From: CAYMQB01 sp964392665
GTDB lineage: Bacteria; Hydrothermota; E44-bin80
Assembly: GCA_964392665.1 (NCBI GenBank)
Contig: CAYMQB010000021.1
Location: forward strand, 1-42,119
Reading direction: 5' to 3'
DNA: 42,119 nt
Part shown: positions 15,146 through 23,324 of the stretch, piece by piece
Layout of the letters: each line of letters begins with the position of its first letter
Position numbering within the stretch: position 1 is the first letter of the stretch
Position numbers and translations under genes: made by a program
Notes under the pieces: generated by a model
Database searches by the model: none
What the model was told of the DNA's origin: nothing
What the model saw: only the letters and a program-made list of their open reading frames with translations

Positions 15146-16240
15146 ATGGCAAGAAAAACTTCTCTGTATGATGAGCACATAAAAATGGGTGGGAAGATTG
15201 TTGAGTTTGCTGGATTTTATATGCCCATTCAGTATAAGGATGGGGTTCTAAGCGAGGTTAGAAAAGTTAGGGAAACCGCTGGAGTGTTCGATGTTTCTCA
15301 TATGGGTGAAGTTGAAGTAAAGGGCAAAGACGCTCTTAAGTTTGTAAACCACATAACCGTGAATGATGCCTCTGGATTGCAGGAATGGCAGGTACAGTAC
15401 TCTGCAATGTGTTATGAAGATGGTGGAATTGTCGATGACCTGCTTGTTTACAGATTGCCCGGTAGGTATTTTCTTGTTGTTAATGCCTCGAACACGGATA
15501 AGGATTTTGAGTGGATTATGAAAAACAAAAAGGGAGAGGTTGAAATCTCAAATACAAGCGATACAATTACGCAGATTGCTATTCAGGGACCAAATGCAGA
15601 GGAAGTCGTTCAGAAACTAACGGATTTGAAATTGGCAGATATGGGATTTTATTGGAGCTCGGAGACAAAAGTTGCGGGTGCGAATTGTATTCTTTCGAGA
15701 ACGGGATATACCGGGGAAGATGGTTTTGAAATTTATGCGAAAAATGAGGATGGAGTGAAACTCTGGAGTGAGATTTTTGCAGCAGGAAAGGAATTCGAGA
15801 TAAAACCAATTGGCTTAGGAGCCAGAGACCTGCTTCGTCTCGAAATGAAATATTGTCTATATGGAAATGATATTGACAAAACAACGAATCCTCTTGAAGC
15901 TGGTTTATCCTGGATTACAAAACTGGACAAGGATGAGTTCATTAGTAAAGAGGTACTTCTTGAACAGAAAAGGTTGGGTATAAGAAGAAGACTTGTCTGT
16001 TTTGAAATGCTCGAAAAGAGCATTCCAAGACATCACTATGGAATTTTCAAAAATGGCGAGAAGGTGGGATTTGTGACGAGCGGTAATTTTTCTCCTTCCG
16101 TGAACGAATTCATCGGACTTGGGTATGTTGACAAACCCTTCTATAAGTCAGGCACAGAGATCGCAATAGACGTAAGAGGTAGTAAAAAGAAAGCAATGAT
16201 TGTGAAGCCGCCATTTTATAAGAATGCAACGCATAAGTAG
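15146..16240 (+). CDS. gcvT: glycine cleavage system T protein (aminomethyltransferase)
   Basis: This 364-residue enzyme transfers the methylene group from lipoyl-bound aminomethyl on GcvH to tetrahydrofolate, releasing ammonia. FDVSHMGEVEVKGKDAL, QYSAMCYEDGGIVDDLLVYR and LSRTGYTGEDGFEIY are family motifs, with the folate-contacting aspartate in the GGIVDD stretch. The C-terminal VTSGNFSPSVNEFIGLGYV barrel segment is present. Length is normal. AAGGAGG precedes the ATG. It is followed by gcvH and gcvPA, so the cluster serves glycine breakdown or, run backwards, glycine synthesis from CO2, ammonia and methylene-THF. Confidence 0.96.
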   Translation: MARKTSLYDEHIKMGGKIVEFAGFYMPIQYKDGVLSEVRKVRETAGVFDVSHMGEVEVKGKDALKFVNHITVNDASGLQEWQVQYSAMCYEDGGIVDDLLVYRLPGRYFLVVNASNTDKDFEWIMKNKKGEVEISNTSDTITQIAIQGPNAEEVVQKLTDLKLADMGFYWSSETKVAGANCILSRTGYTGEDGFEIYAKNEDGVKLWSEIFAAGKEFEIKPIGLGARDLLRLEMKYCLYGNDIDKTTNPLEAGLSWITKLDKDEFISKEVLLEQKRLGIRRRLVCFEMLEKSIPRHHYGIFKNGEKVGFVTSGNFSPSVNEFIGLGYVDKPFYKSGTEIAIDVRGSKKKAMIVKPPFYKNATHK

Positions 16241-16284
16241 TAGATGTAAATGAAGAAATGAATGTAGAAATGATTGATAATCTT

Positions 16285-16340
16285 CGTTTTGAGCGTTTTG
16301 TTCGTTAATATCGTATAGAATTTAAATAACGTTCAAAACG
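16285..16340. repeat. long inverted repeat between gcvT and gcvH
   Basis: CGTTTTGAGCG (16285-16295) pairs with CGTTCAAAACG (16330-16340) through 11 positions with one G-U, around a 34-nt AT-rich loop. It lies in the 180-nt gap and lacks a T-run. It could be an RNA processing or stability site, an operator or a degenerate mobile repeat. Confidence 0.5.
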
Positions 16341-16420
16341 GAAATAACGATAGTAACGAAAGTAACATCTGAACGACAATGACAAAATTAAAGTAATCAT
16401 AAATTAGAAAGGAGTAACTC

Positions 16421-16810
16421 ATGAATGTTCCGGATAATCTAAAATACACCAAAGACCACGAATGGTTAAGGATCGAAGGTGAATTCGCTTTTGAAGGTCT
16501 TACTGATTTTGCTCAATCACAACTTGCAGACATAGTTACATTTGAGGTTAAACCAGTAGGTTCAAAATTCAACAAGAATGATATTTTTGGTTCCGTCGAA
16601 GCAGTGAAGGCTGTTGCCGACCTTTATATGGGTATTGGTGGTGAAATCGTTGAAATAAATGACAAGATACTGAATGCACCCGAACTCGTCAACAAGGACC
16701 CATATGGAGAAGGATGGATAGTAAAGTTCAAGATCGATAAGGTAGAGGAGATAGATTCGTTACTTTCGCCCGATGATTACAAAAGGTTTCTTGAACAAGA
16801 GGAACATTAA
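16421..16810 (+). CDS. gcvH: glycine cleavage system H protein
   Basis: This 129-residue lipoyl carrier shuttles the aminomethyl group from the P protein to GcvT. LKYTKDHEWLRIEG is the canonical beginning. The lipoylated lysine is K63 in FGSVEAVKAVADLYM, and the C-terminal NKDPYGEGWIVKFK is conserved. AAAGGAG lies before the ATG. gcvPA begins 9 nt after the stop. No lipoate ligase or LipA/LipB is in the window. Confidence 0.96.
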   Translation: MNVPDNLKYTKDHEWLRIEGEFAFEGLTDFAQSQLADIVTFEVKPVGSKFNKNDIFGSVEAVKAVADLYMGIGGEIVEINDKILNAPELVNKDPYGEGWIVKFKIDKVEEIDSLLSPDDYKRFLEQEEH

Positions 16811-16819
16811 GGAGTAAGA

Positions 16820-18163
16820 ATGCCATACATACCCAATACAGATGAAGATAGAAAGGAAATGCTTGAGAAGATCGGAGTAAAATCGTTTAAAGAATTGCTT
16901 TCGGAAATTCCGGAGAATTTGATTTTCAAAGGTGAATATAACCTGGCGCAAGAGCTCTCGGAATACGAAACAAAGAGAAAATTGGAGTCTATAGCTGAAG
17001 CAAACAAAACAACAAAAGGCTTTGTCTCATTCCTTGGAGCAGGCGTTTATGACCATTTTATTCCAAGTGTGGTTAACACCATTTCTTCAAGAGCAGAGTA
17101 TTACAGCGCATACACACCTTATCAAGCTGAGGTGAGTCAGGGAACTTTGCAGGCTATATTTGAATTCCAAAGTATGATCTGTGAACTTTTCAATATGGAT
17201 GTTTCGAATGCAAGTATGTATGATGGTGCAACTGCACTTGCCGAAGCAGCTCATATGGCGGTAAACATTAATGGGAAAAAAGACATTTTGCTTCTTGACA
17301 CCGTTCACCCGAATTATCAGAAAGTTGTGGAAACTTACACGGAGAGTCAGAACATAAGAATAAGGAAAGTGCGATATTCTCGAGATGGAAAGGTTGATCC
17401 GACAGAACTCGAAAAAATGGTAGATGAAAATACATCTGCTTGTTTGGTGCAGCAAATGAACTTTTTCGGAAATTTAGAGGAAGTTGATGCTTTTGAAAAA
17501 ATAGTTCATAAAAAGGGAGCCCTTCTCATATTGGTTGTTCATCCCTTAAGCCTTGGTTTATTGAAGTCTCCGGGCGATTGCAATGCTGATATCGCTGTTG
17601 CAGAAGGGCAACCTCTTGGTATAACTCAGAGTTTCGGAGGACCTCTTCTAGGGCTTTTTGGAGCGAAGAATGAATTCATAAGAAAGATGCCTGGAAGAAT
17701 TATCGGTGAAACTGTGGATGTTGATGGAAAGCGTGGTTTTGTAATGATACTTCAAACCAGAGAACAGCATATACGGCGGGAAAAGGCGACTTCAAATATC
17801 TGTACAAATGAAGGTCTCTGTGCTTTGAGGGCAGCAGTATACCTCTCGCTTCTCGGAAAGGTAGGCGTAAAAGAGGTTTCAGAACTTATTTTCAATAAGG
17901 CTCACTACCTTGCTAAGGAGATTAGTAAGCTCGATGGTTTTGAATTGGTTTATCCTGATACACCTTTCTTTATGGAATTTGTTGTGAAAACGGTGAATCC
18001 AGCAGAAAAAATCCTTAAAAAAGCGGAGAAAAAAGGAATTTTTGCAGGTGTTCATCTTGAGAGATTCAGAAAGGAATGGAAGGACCACATCCTCATAGCA
18101 GTAACAGAAAAAAGAACTAAAGAAGATATGGACAGGTTTCTTAGTGTTCTAAATTCCTTTTAG
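16820..18163 (+). CDS. gcvPA: glycine decarboxylase P protein, subunit 1
   Basis: This 447-residue protein corresponds to the N-terminal half of glycine dehydrogenase in organisms with a split P protein. MPYIPNTDEDRKEMLEKIG is the standard start, and FLGAGVYDHFIPSVV, YTPYQAEVSQGTLQAIFEFQ and GEPLGI-like AEGQPLGITQSFGGP are family blocks. It forms a heterotetramer with GcvPB, which carries the PLP-binding lysine; GcvPA alone is not an enzyme. gcvPB normally follows directly but is missing here. The 3' end overlaps mazG on the other strand by 23 nt. AAGGAG lies before the ATG. Confidence 0.95.
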   Translation: MPYIPNTDEDRKEMLEKIGVKSFKELLSEIPENLIFKGEYNLAQELSEYETKRKLESIAEANKTTKGFVSFLGAGVYDHFIPSVVNTISSRAEYYSAYTPYQAEVSQGTLQAIFEFQSMICELFNMDVSNASMYDGATALAEAAHMAVNINGKKDILLLDTVHPNYQKVVETYTESQNIRIRKVRYSRDGKVDPTELEKMVDENTSACLVQQMNFFGNLEEVDAFEKIVHKKGALLILVVHPLSLGLLKSPGDCNADIAVAEGQPLGITQSFGGPLLGLFGAKNEFIRKMPGRIIGETVDVDGKRGFVMILQTREQHIRREKATSNICTNEGLCALRAAVYLSLLGKVGVKEVSELIFNKAHYLAKEISKLDGFELVYPDTPFFMEFVVKTVNPAEKILKKAEKKGIFAGVHLERFRKEWKDHILIAVTEKRTKEDMDRFLSVLNSF

Positions 18164-18890
18164 GGTTTTTTGCTTTTTGCCATAAAGATTCCATCTCATC
18201 GAGATTACTTTCTTCGAATGTTTTTCCTCTATTGCTTAAACCCTCTTCTATTGACCTGAATCTTTTTTTAAATTTGTCGCAAGTTTTTCGCAGCGCCATC
18301 TCTGTATCAATATTGAGGAAATTACCCAGATGTGAAAGGACAAAAAGAATATCTCCCAATTCTTCTTCTTCATTTTCTCCTGTATCAGCTGTCTTCAGTT
18401 CTCTGATTTCCTCTTTAAGTTTCTTGAAAACCCCGTTTATGTTTTCCCAATCAAATCCAACGTTTGAAGCGATTTTCTGTAATCTTTGAGCTAAAAGAAG
18501 AGAGGGAAGTGTCAGAGGAACATCTGAGAGTATGGATGATGGTTTTTCTTTCTTTTTTATCATCTGCCAGTTTTTAAGAACCTCATCCTTCCCTGAAACC
18601 TTAGTATTACTAAAAACGTGTGGGTGTCGTTTGATGATTTTTTTGCTAATTCCCTCAATAATTTCATTCTTGGTGGTTTTCCCTTCCTCCATGATAACCA
18701 TTTGCATAAAGATATTCAGTAGAACATCCCCAAGTTCTTCGGTTACCTTTTCTCTATTATCCTTCTCGATTGCATCTATTAGTTCATATGTTTCCTCAAG
18801 AAGAAATGGTATAAGGCTTTTCGACGTCTGTTCTGCATCCCAGGGACATTCCTTTCTCAATTTTTTAACAAGTTTATAAAATTCTTTCAT
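18141..18890 (-). CDS. mazG: nucleoside triphosphate pyrophosphohydrolase MazG
   Basis: This 249-residue protein has the two tandem MazG domains. The first carries LRKECPWDAEQT and EETYELIDAIEKDNREKVTEELGDVLLNI (EExxE followed by ExxD, the Mg-binding set). The second has LKEEIRELKTADTGENEEEELGDILFVL. It hydrolyses NTPs and dNTPs to monophosphates and pyrophosphate, clearing aberrant nucleotides and influencing ppGpp. GAGG lies 8 nt before the ATG. Its tail overlaps gcvPA on the opposite strand. Neighbouring dgt is also a nucleotide-pool enzyme, though 97 nt separates the two. Confidence 0.93.
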   Translation of the reverse strand: MKEFYKLVKKLRKECPWDAEQTSKSLIPFLLEETYELIDAIEKDNREKVTEELGDVLLNIFMQMVIMEEGKTTKNEIIEGISKKIIKRHPHVFSNTKVSGKDEVLKNWQMIKKKEKPSSILSDVPLTLPSLLLAQRLQKIASNVGFDWENINGVFKKLKEEIRELKTADTGENEEEELGDILFVLSHLGNFLNIDTEMALRKTCDKFKKRFRSIEEGLSNRGKTFEESNLDEMESLWQKAKNPKRNLEH

Positions 18891-18932
18891 CCTTGTTACC
18901 TCTTCGCGAAAAAAGTCTTCCTTTCGTCAATG

Positions 18933-18974
18933 CAAGATTTCGCTACTCTTTTCGAAATACAAGTTTCGCTACTC
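18933..18974. repeat. short tandem-like direct repeat between mazG and dgt
   Basis: CAAGATTTCGCTACTC (18933-18948) recurs as CAAGTTTCGCTACTC (18960-18974), two near-identical units 11 nt apart in the 97-nt gap. It could be a binding site or a slippage duplication. Confidence 0.35.
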
Positions 18975-18987
18975 CGTTTGTGTGGTG

Positions 18988-20145
18988 TCACATCTTTGCA
19001 TAGGGGACGAATAATCGTGTATATTCATCCTGTGCAAATCTATCCGTCATTCCAGCAATGTAATCGCAGACAACCCTTTTCTTACCATCGCTGTCAAGCC
19101 GCGCATAGAAGTCCGGTGGTAATTGTGCTGGATTCTTTATATAAACCTCAAAAAGGTCTTTAATAAATCTTTTTGCCTTGTCAGCCATTTTGATGACCTT
19201 ATAATGTCTGTAAAGATTATTATACAGTGAATCCTTTAGAATTCGATTCCTTTCATTCATTTCTTGGCTGAATGCAATCAGTGGTGGATTTGTACTCACA
19301 TCATCTATTGAGGATATTTTCTTTTCCTTGAGTCGTGCCTCACTGTTTTCTACAACATTTTTTATCTGAACTCCTATTAGATATCTTATGCTTTTTTTCT
19401 TGATTATTTCTTCGTTGGATGTCTTGAGTATTTTCCCGAAATGCTCATATATTTCCCTCCAAATAGGAATTTCATTCAATTTCTGCAACGATACAAGACC
19501 GGATTTCAGTCCATCATCGAGGTCATGACTATTGTATGCAATTTCGTCAGCCAGACTCACTATCTGAGTTTCAAGTGTGGGTGATTGATTTTTTGGAAAT
19601 TCGTAAGTGTCCGTAATTTTCGGCATATCATATTCTGTTTTGTGTCTAATTATACCTTCTCTTGTTTCGTAGGATAGATTCAAACCATTGAATTTAAGAT
19701 ACCTTTTTTCAAGTTCATCCACGACTCTTAATCCTTGAACATTGTGTTCGAATCCACCAGAACCCTTCATCAGAGTATTCAACATTTCTTCACCTGAATG
19801 ACCAAAGGGTGTGTGTCCAATATCGTGAGCAAGGGCAACTGCTTCTGTCAGGTCTTCGTTCAATTGCAAAGGTCTTGCAATTGATCTTGCTATTTGAACA
19901 ACCTCGATTGTGTGAGTTAATCTTGTTCTATAATAATCACCTTCGTGGTTTACAAATACCTGTGTTTTATATTCCAACCTTCTGAAGGCTGTTGAGTGAA
20001 CGATTCTATCCCTATCTCGCTGATACACACTTCTGAATTCCGCATCTTTTTGTGGATGCTTGAAACCCTTTGTGTATTTGCTTTTTGCCGCATAAGGTGC
20101 AAGGTGTTCTTCTTCTATTTGTTCAATCTCTTTTCTTTTTTGCAT
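18988..20145 (-). CDS. dgt: deoxyguanosinetriphosphate triphosphohydrolase-like protein
   Basis: This 385-residue HD-domain enzyme resembles the type 2 dGTPase group (dNTP to deoxynucleoside plus triphosphate). DRIVHSTAFRRLEYKTQVF is the family signature, and the metal ligands lie in RLTHTIEVVQIARSIA and ALAHDIGHTPFGHSGEE. LADEIAYNSHDLDDGLKSG supplies the last ligand. The substrate range (dGTP or any dNTP) cannot be told. GGAGG lies before the ATG. It is transcribed after purH with a 34-nt gap and probably shares its transcript. Confidence 0.93.
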   Translation of the reverse strand: MQKRKEIEQIEEEHLAPYAAKSKYTKGFKHPQKDAEFRSVYQRDRDRIVHSTAFRRLEYKTQVFVNHEGDYYRTRLTHTIEVVQIARSIARPLQLNEDLTEAVALAHDIGHTPFGHSGEEMLNTLMKGSGGFEHNVQGLRVVDELEKRYLKFNGLNLSYETREGIIRHKTEYDMPKITDTYEFPKNQSPTLETQIVSLADEIAYNSHDLDDGLKSGLVSLQKLNEIPIWREIYEHFGKILKTSNEEIIKKKSIRYLIGVQIKNVVENSEARLKEKKISSIDDVSTNPPLIAFSQEMNERNRILKDSLYNNLYRHYKVIKMADKAKRFIKDLFEVYIKNPAQLPPDFYARLDSDGKKRVVCDYIAGMTDRFAQDEYTRLFVPYAKM

Positions 20146-20179
20146 AAATCCTCCTGGCCAGTCGAGGGTAACGTAGAGA

Positions 20180-21703
20180 TCAATGCCTAAAATGTCTGCG
20201 GTGTGTTAGAACGAGAATAATATCTTTTTCGTTTGCCGCATCAACAACTTCCTTGTCTCTTATTGAACCACCTGGTTCGATAACAGCCTTGATTGCATGC
20301 TGTGCTGCAAAATCAATCGAATCTCTGAAAGGAAAGAAAGCATCCGATGCCATAACTGTATCTGCTGTTTTAAGTCCCGCCTGTTTCGCTTTCTTCACTG
20401 CAAGTTCTGCTGCATCGATTCTGCTCATTTGTCCCGCACCTATACCAATTGTTTTTGTATCACTTGTGATAACAATTGCATTTGATTTAACGAATCCTAC
20501 TACCTTCCATGCAAAGCGAATGGCATTGAGATCATTTTCATCTGGTTTTCTATTAGTAACGATTTCCCACTCATTTTCATTCATTTCATACCTGTCTTTT
20601 TGCTGAATGAGCCATCCCGCAAAGGTGTTCTTATAATCAAGTCCGGTAGATGTTAAATTTTTTACTTTGACTACTCTCAAGTTTTTTTTCCTCTTGAATA
20701 CTTCAAGTGCGTTTGCATCGAAGGAAGGTGCAATAACAACCTCTTTGAAGCTTTTTGCTATTGCATTTGCTATTTCTATAGTCAAGTTTCTATTGACAGC
20801 AACAATACCACCGAATGCGGACATTGCATCAGTTGATAATGCTCTTTCATAGGCTTCGACTACATTTTTCCCTTTTCCAACTCCGCAGGGATTCCTGTGT
20901 TTGATTATCGCAACTGCAGGTTCGTCAAAGCTATTGGCGATTAAAAAGGCACTTTCCATATCAACGATATTATTATATGATAGTTCTTTGCCTTGATATT
21001 TCTCGAAAGCTGGGATATTGTGCGAAATGCTGTCAACATACAGGGCAGCTTTTTGATGGGAATTTTCTCCGTATCTTAGATCGGTTTTTTTCTCAAGCGA
21101 GATTAGCAAATTCTTTGGGAGTTCATCACCGGTTTTTGACCAGTATAATAGGAATTTTGCAATAGCAGTATCATATTTGGATGTTAGTAAGAACGCTTTT
21201 TGGGCAAGTGACATTCTTTCTTCAGACGACATATCGCCGGATTCAATTCTTTCTATAATCCAGGAATAGAGATTAGAATCAGAGACAACAATTACTCTCT
21301 CGAAGTTTTTGGCTGCAGCCCGTAGAAGTGCAACTCCGCCTATATCAATGTTCTCAACTGCAGTTTCCATAGAGACATCTTTATTCTTTGTGATTTCCTG
21401 GAATGGGTAAAGGTTACAGACGATCATATCAAAAGAAGTTAATCCAAGTTCCTTAATCTCTTTAATATTGTTTTCTCTTGCAAGAATTCCTCCAAATATT
21501 TTGGGATGTAGCGTCTTAACTCTTCCTCCAAGCATTTCAGGACTTCCCGTAATACTACTTACTTTGATAACTGAAATCCCATTTTCTGTTAGATATTTTG
21601 CAGTTCCACCCGTGGAGACAATTTCATAATTATTGGCAGTCAGCTTCCTGGCAAATTCTGCAACACCCTTCTTATCATATACTGATATTAATACTCTTTT
21701 CAA
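20180..21703 (-). CDS. purH: bifunctional AICAR formyltransferase/IMP cyclohydrolase
   Basis: This 507-residue protein catalyses the last two steps of purine synthesis, AICAR to FAICAR with formyl-THF and ring closure to IMP. The N-terminal cyclohydrolase (MGS-like) domain has VLISVYDKKGVAEFARKL, STGGTAKYL and GRVKTLHPKIFGGILAR. The formyltransferase part has LRYGENSHQKAALY, the catalytic KHRNPCGVG, SAFGGIVAVN and the C-terminal ASDAFFPFRDSIDFAAQHAIKAVIEPGGSIRD. The start is TTG, 4 nt after GGGAGG. Formyl-THF use links it to the one-carbon pool fed by the gcv cluster. Confidence 0.96.
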   Translation of the reverse strand: MKRVLISVYDKKGVAEFARKLTANNYEIVSTGGTAKYLTENGISVIKVSSITGSPEMLGGRVKTLHPKIFGGILARENNIKEIKELGLTSFDMIVCNLYPFQEITKNKDVSMETAVENIDIGGVALLRAAAKNFERVIVVSDSNLYSWIIERIESGDMSSEERMSLAQKAFLLTSKYDTAIAKFLLYWSKTGDELPKNLLISLEKKTDLRYGENSHQKAALYVDSISHNIPAFEKYQGKELSYNNIVDMESAFLIANSFDEPAVAIIKHRNPCGVGKGKNVVEAYERALSTDAMSAFGGIVAVNRNLTIEIANAIAKSFKEVVIAPSFDANALEVFKRKKNLRVVKVKNLTSTGLDYKNTFAGWLIQQKDRYEMNENEWEIVTNRKPDENDLNAIRFAWKVVGFVKSNAIVITSDTKTIGIGAGQMSRIDAAELAVKKAKQAGLKTADTVMASDAFFPFRDSIDFAAQHAIKAVIEPGGSIRDKEVVDAANEKDIILVLTHRRHFRH

Positions 21704-21813
21704 ATTCCCTCCCTTCTAGAAATGTTGAGTCTTAGAGTCAAAAACAATATTCTGATCTTGGATTGTAGGTGCAACTATTGAGGTTGACCGTTTGTTGTGA
21801 TGCAAAGAAATTC

Positions 21814-21868
21814 GTCATTGCGGGTATTCTTTCATAATGTCTGCCGAAGCAATCTCATATAGTATAGT
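21814..21868 (+). repeat. partial copy of the GTCATTGCG dispersed repeat
   Basis: GTCATTGCGGG (21814-21824) is followed after 19 nt by CCGAAGCAATCTCATAT, the same left-half layout as the copy at 36113. The matching right end is not recognisable. It sits in the 173-nt gap between apgM and purH, both on the minus strand. Confidence 0.65.
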
Positions 21869-21876
21869 TTCTCAAG

Positions 21877-23082
21877 TTACGCGCCATACTTTTTCAGTTT
21901 AAGTGTATGTGCTAGCATTAAAGGAATTGCGTTTATTGCCTGGAAGTTACCCAATGTTCCCCTTGAACATTCCATTTCAGAGAAAACAACTGATGCGTTT
22001 TTTCTCACAAAAGGAGAATGCAGCAGGAATGGGACCGGGTGCCAGCTGTGTGATTTCATTATGCAGGGTGTGGAATGATCCCCTGTAATGACGAGACAGT
22101 CGGGTTTCAAGTCAAGCATTTCCGCTATATGGCTGTCAACTTCTTCTATAACAGAGACCTTTTTTGCGAAGTTCCCATCCTCTCCGTAACTGTCCGTTTT
22201 CTTGATATGGACATAGAAGAAATCAAAATTGGTCCAGCTTTTTTTCAGGATATCAAACTCAGATGCAATGTCATTTCCTGTTTTCAATATTGTCATACCA
22301 ACGAGCTTTGCCAGTCCTTTATACATAGGATAGGTTGCTATTGCAGCTGGTGTTAGTTTGAAGAGCTCCTGCATAGATGGAATATTGGGATATTTGGAAA
22401 TTCCTCGCAAAAGAGTAAAATTGGCTGGAGTTTTATCTCTTAAAAGAGACGATGCCAATTCCACGAACTTGTTTACTATACGGGCGGTTTTTTCTCCTCT
22501 GTCATCGAGTGGGGCAGATGTAAGTGGTTTTAAGCCGACCTGCTGTGGGTCTGTTTCTGTAACGCAATCATCGAGTCCATCGCCCCTAAGAACAATAGAA
22601 AATCGGTATTCCTTGCCGTTTTTGATAATGATATTTATATTCTCTATGGATTTTATTTGTTTTGAAAGAAGAGCACACAATTCTCTGTTTTTCTCTGTTG
22701 GGATACGACCTGCCCTTCTGTCCGTGATAATGCCAGTTTTGTCGACGGAGGCGAAATTTGCCCTAATGGCAATGTCTTTTTTCCCAAGGTTCAAATAGAT
22801 ACCGAGTGCTTCGAGAACTCCTCTGCCAATGTCATATTTCAAGGGATCATAACCAAAAAGCGACAGATGCGCAGGGCCACTGCCGGGAGTAATACCTATT
22901 GAAACGGGATAAGTGAGTCCGGTTTCGGATGTTTTTACAAGTTCATCGAGATTTGGCGTGCTTGCTGCTTCAAGTGGTGTTTCCCCATCAATAGGAAGAT
23001 CCCCCAGTCCATCCATTACGAGTAGCACTATCTTCCTATCGTTTTTCACAGTTAGTTCTCTGAAAATGTGTTCCGAAATCAT
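21877..23082 (-). CDS. apgM: archaeal-type 2,3-bisphosphoglycerate-independent phosphoglycerate mutase
   Basis: This 401-residue alkaline-phosphatase-superfamily enzyme interconverts 3- and 2-phosphoglycerate in glycolysis and gluconeogenesis. VLLVMDGLGDLPIDGETPLEAASTPNLD holds the first metal-binding aspartate. SIGITPGSGPAHLSLFGYDP matches the aPGAM region and YDIGRGVLEALG follows. The C-terminal metal residues lie in VHIKKTDSYGEDGN, CLVITGDHSTP and HSWHPVPFLLHS. It is the ApgM (archaeal) type, not GpmI; this type occurs in several bacterial phyla. It has its own promoter and AAAGGGG before the ATG. Confidence 0.93.
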   Translation of the reverse strand: MISEHIFRELTVKNDRKIVLLVMDGLGDLPIDGETPLEAASTPNLDELVKTSETGLTYPVSIGITPGSGPAHLSLFGYDPLKYDIGRGVLEALGIYLNLGKKDIAIRANFASVDKTGIITDRRAGRIPTEKNRELCALLSKQIKSIENINIIIKNGKEYRFSIVLRGDGLDDCVTETDPQQVGLKPLTSAPLDDRGEKTARIVNKFVELASSLLRDKTPANFTLLRGISKYPNIPSMQELFKLTPAAIATYPMYKGLAKLVGMTILKTGNDIASEFDILKKSWTNFDFFYVHIKKTDSYGEDGNFAKKVSVIEEVDSHIAEMLDLKPDCLVITGDHSTPCIMKSHSWHPVPFLLHSPFVRKNASVVFSEMECSRGTLGNFQAINAIPLMLAHTLKLKKYGA

Positions 23083-23110
23083 CCGAGCACCCCTTTTTCA
23101 ATTTTTTTAC

Positions 23111-23139
23111 ATAATAACATAACAACAATTAATTGTCAA
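23111..23139 (-). promoter_or_regulatory. promoter of apgM
   Basis: On the minus strand TTGACA (23139-23134) and TATTAT (23116-23111) are 17 nt apart. The leader is about 22 nt and contains AAAGGGG. Confidence 0.8.
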
Positions 23140-23220
23140 CAGGATTTAATTAGGAATTTGTAAGAATTGTCGTCAGGTTTCAAAATACAAATTAGAGAAT
23201 TTATTACCAGTTTAATTTTC

Positions 23221-23249
23221 TTGACTTTGAAGTATTTAGTTTGTATAAT
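23221..23249 (+). promoter_or_regulatory. promoter of the YfhO-like gene
   Basis: TTGACT (23221-23226) and a perfect TATAAT (23244-23249) with a 17-nt spacer. The leader of about 70 nt ends in AAAGGAGG. The 60 nt between this and the apgM promoter shows nothing else. Confidence 0.85.
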
Positions 23250-23324
23250 CCGAAAAAATACGCAACCTAAAGCTTATAGCTAATACGGATAATGAGCAAT
23301 GAGTAATATCACAACAAAGGAGGA

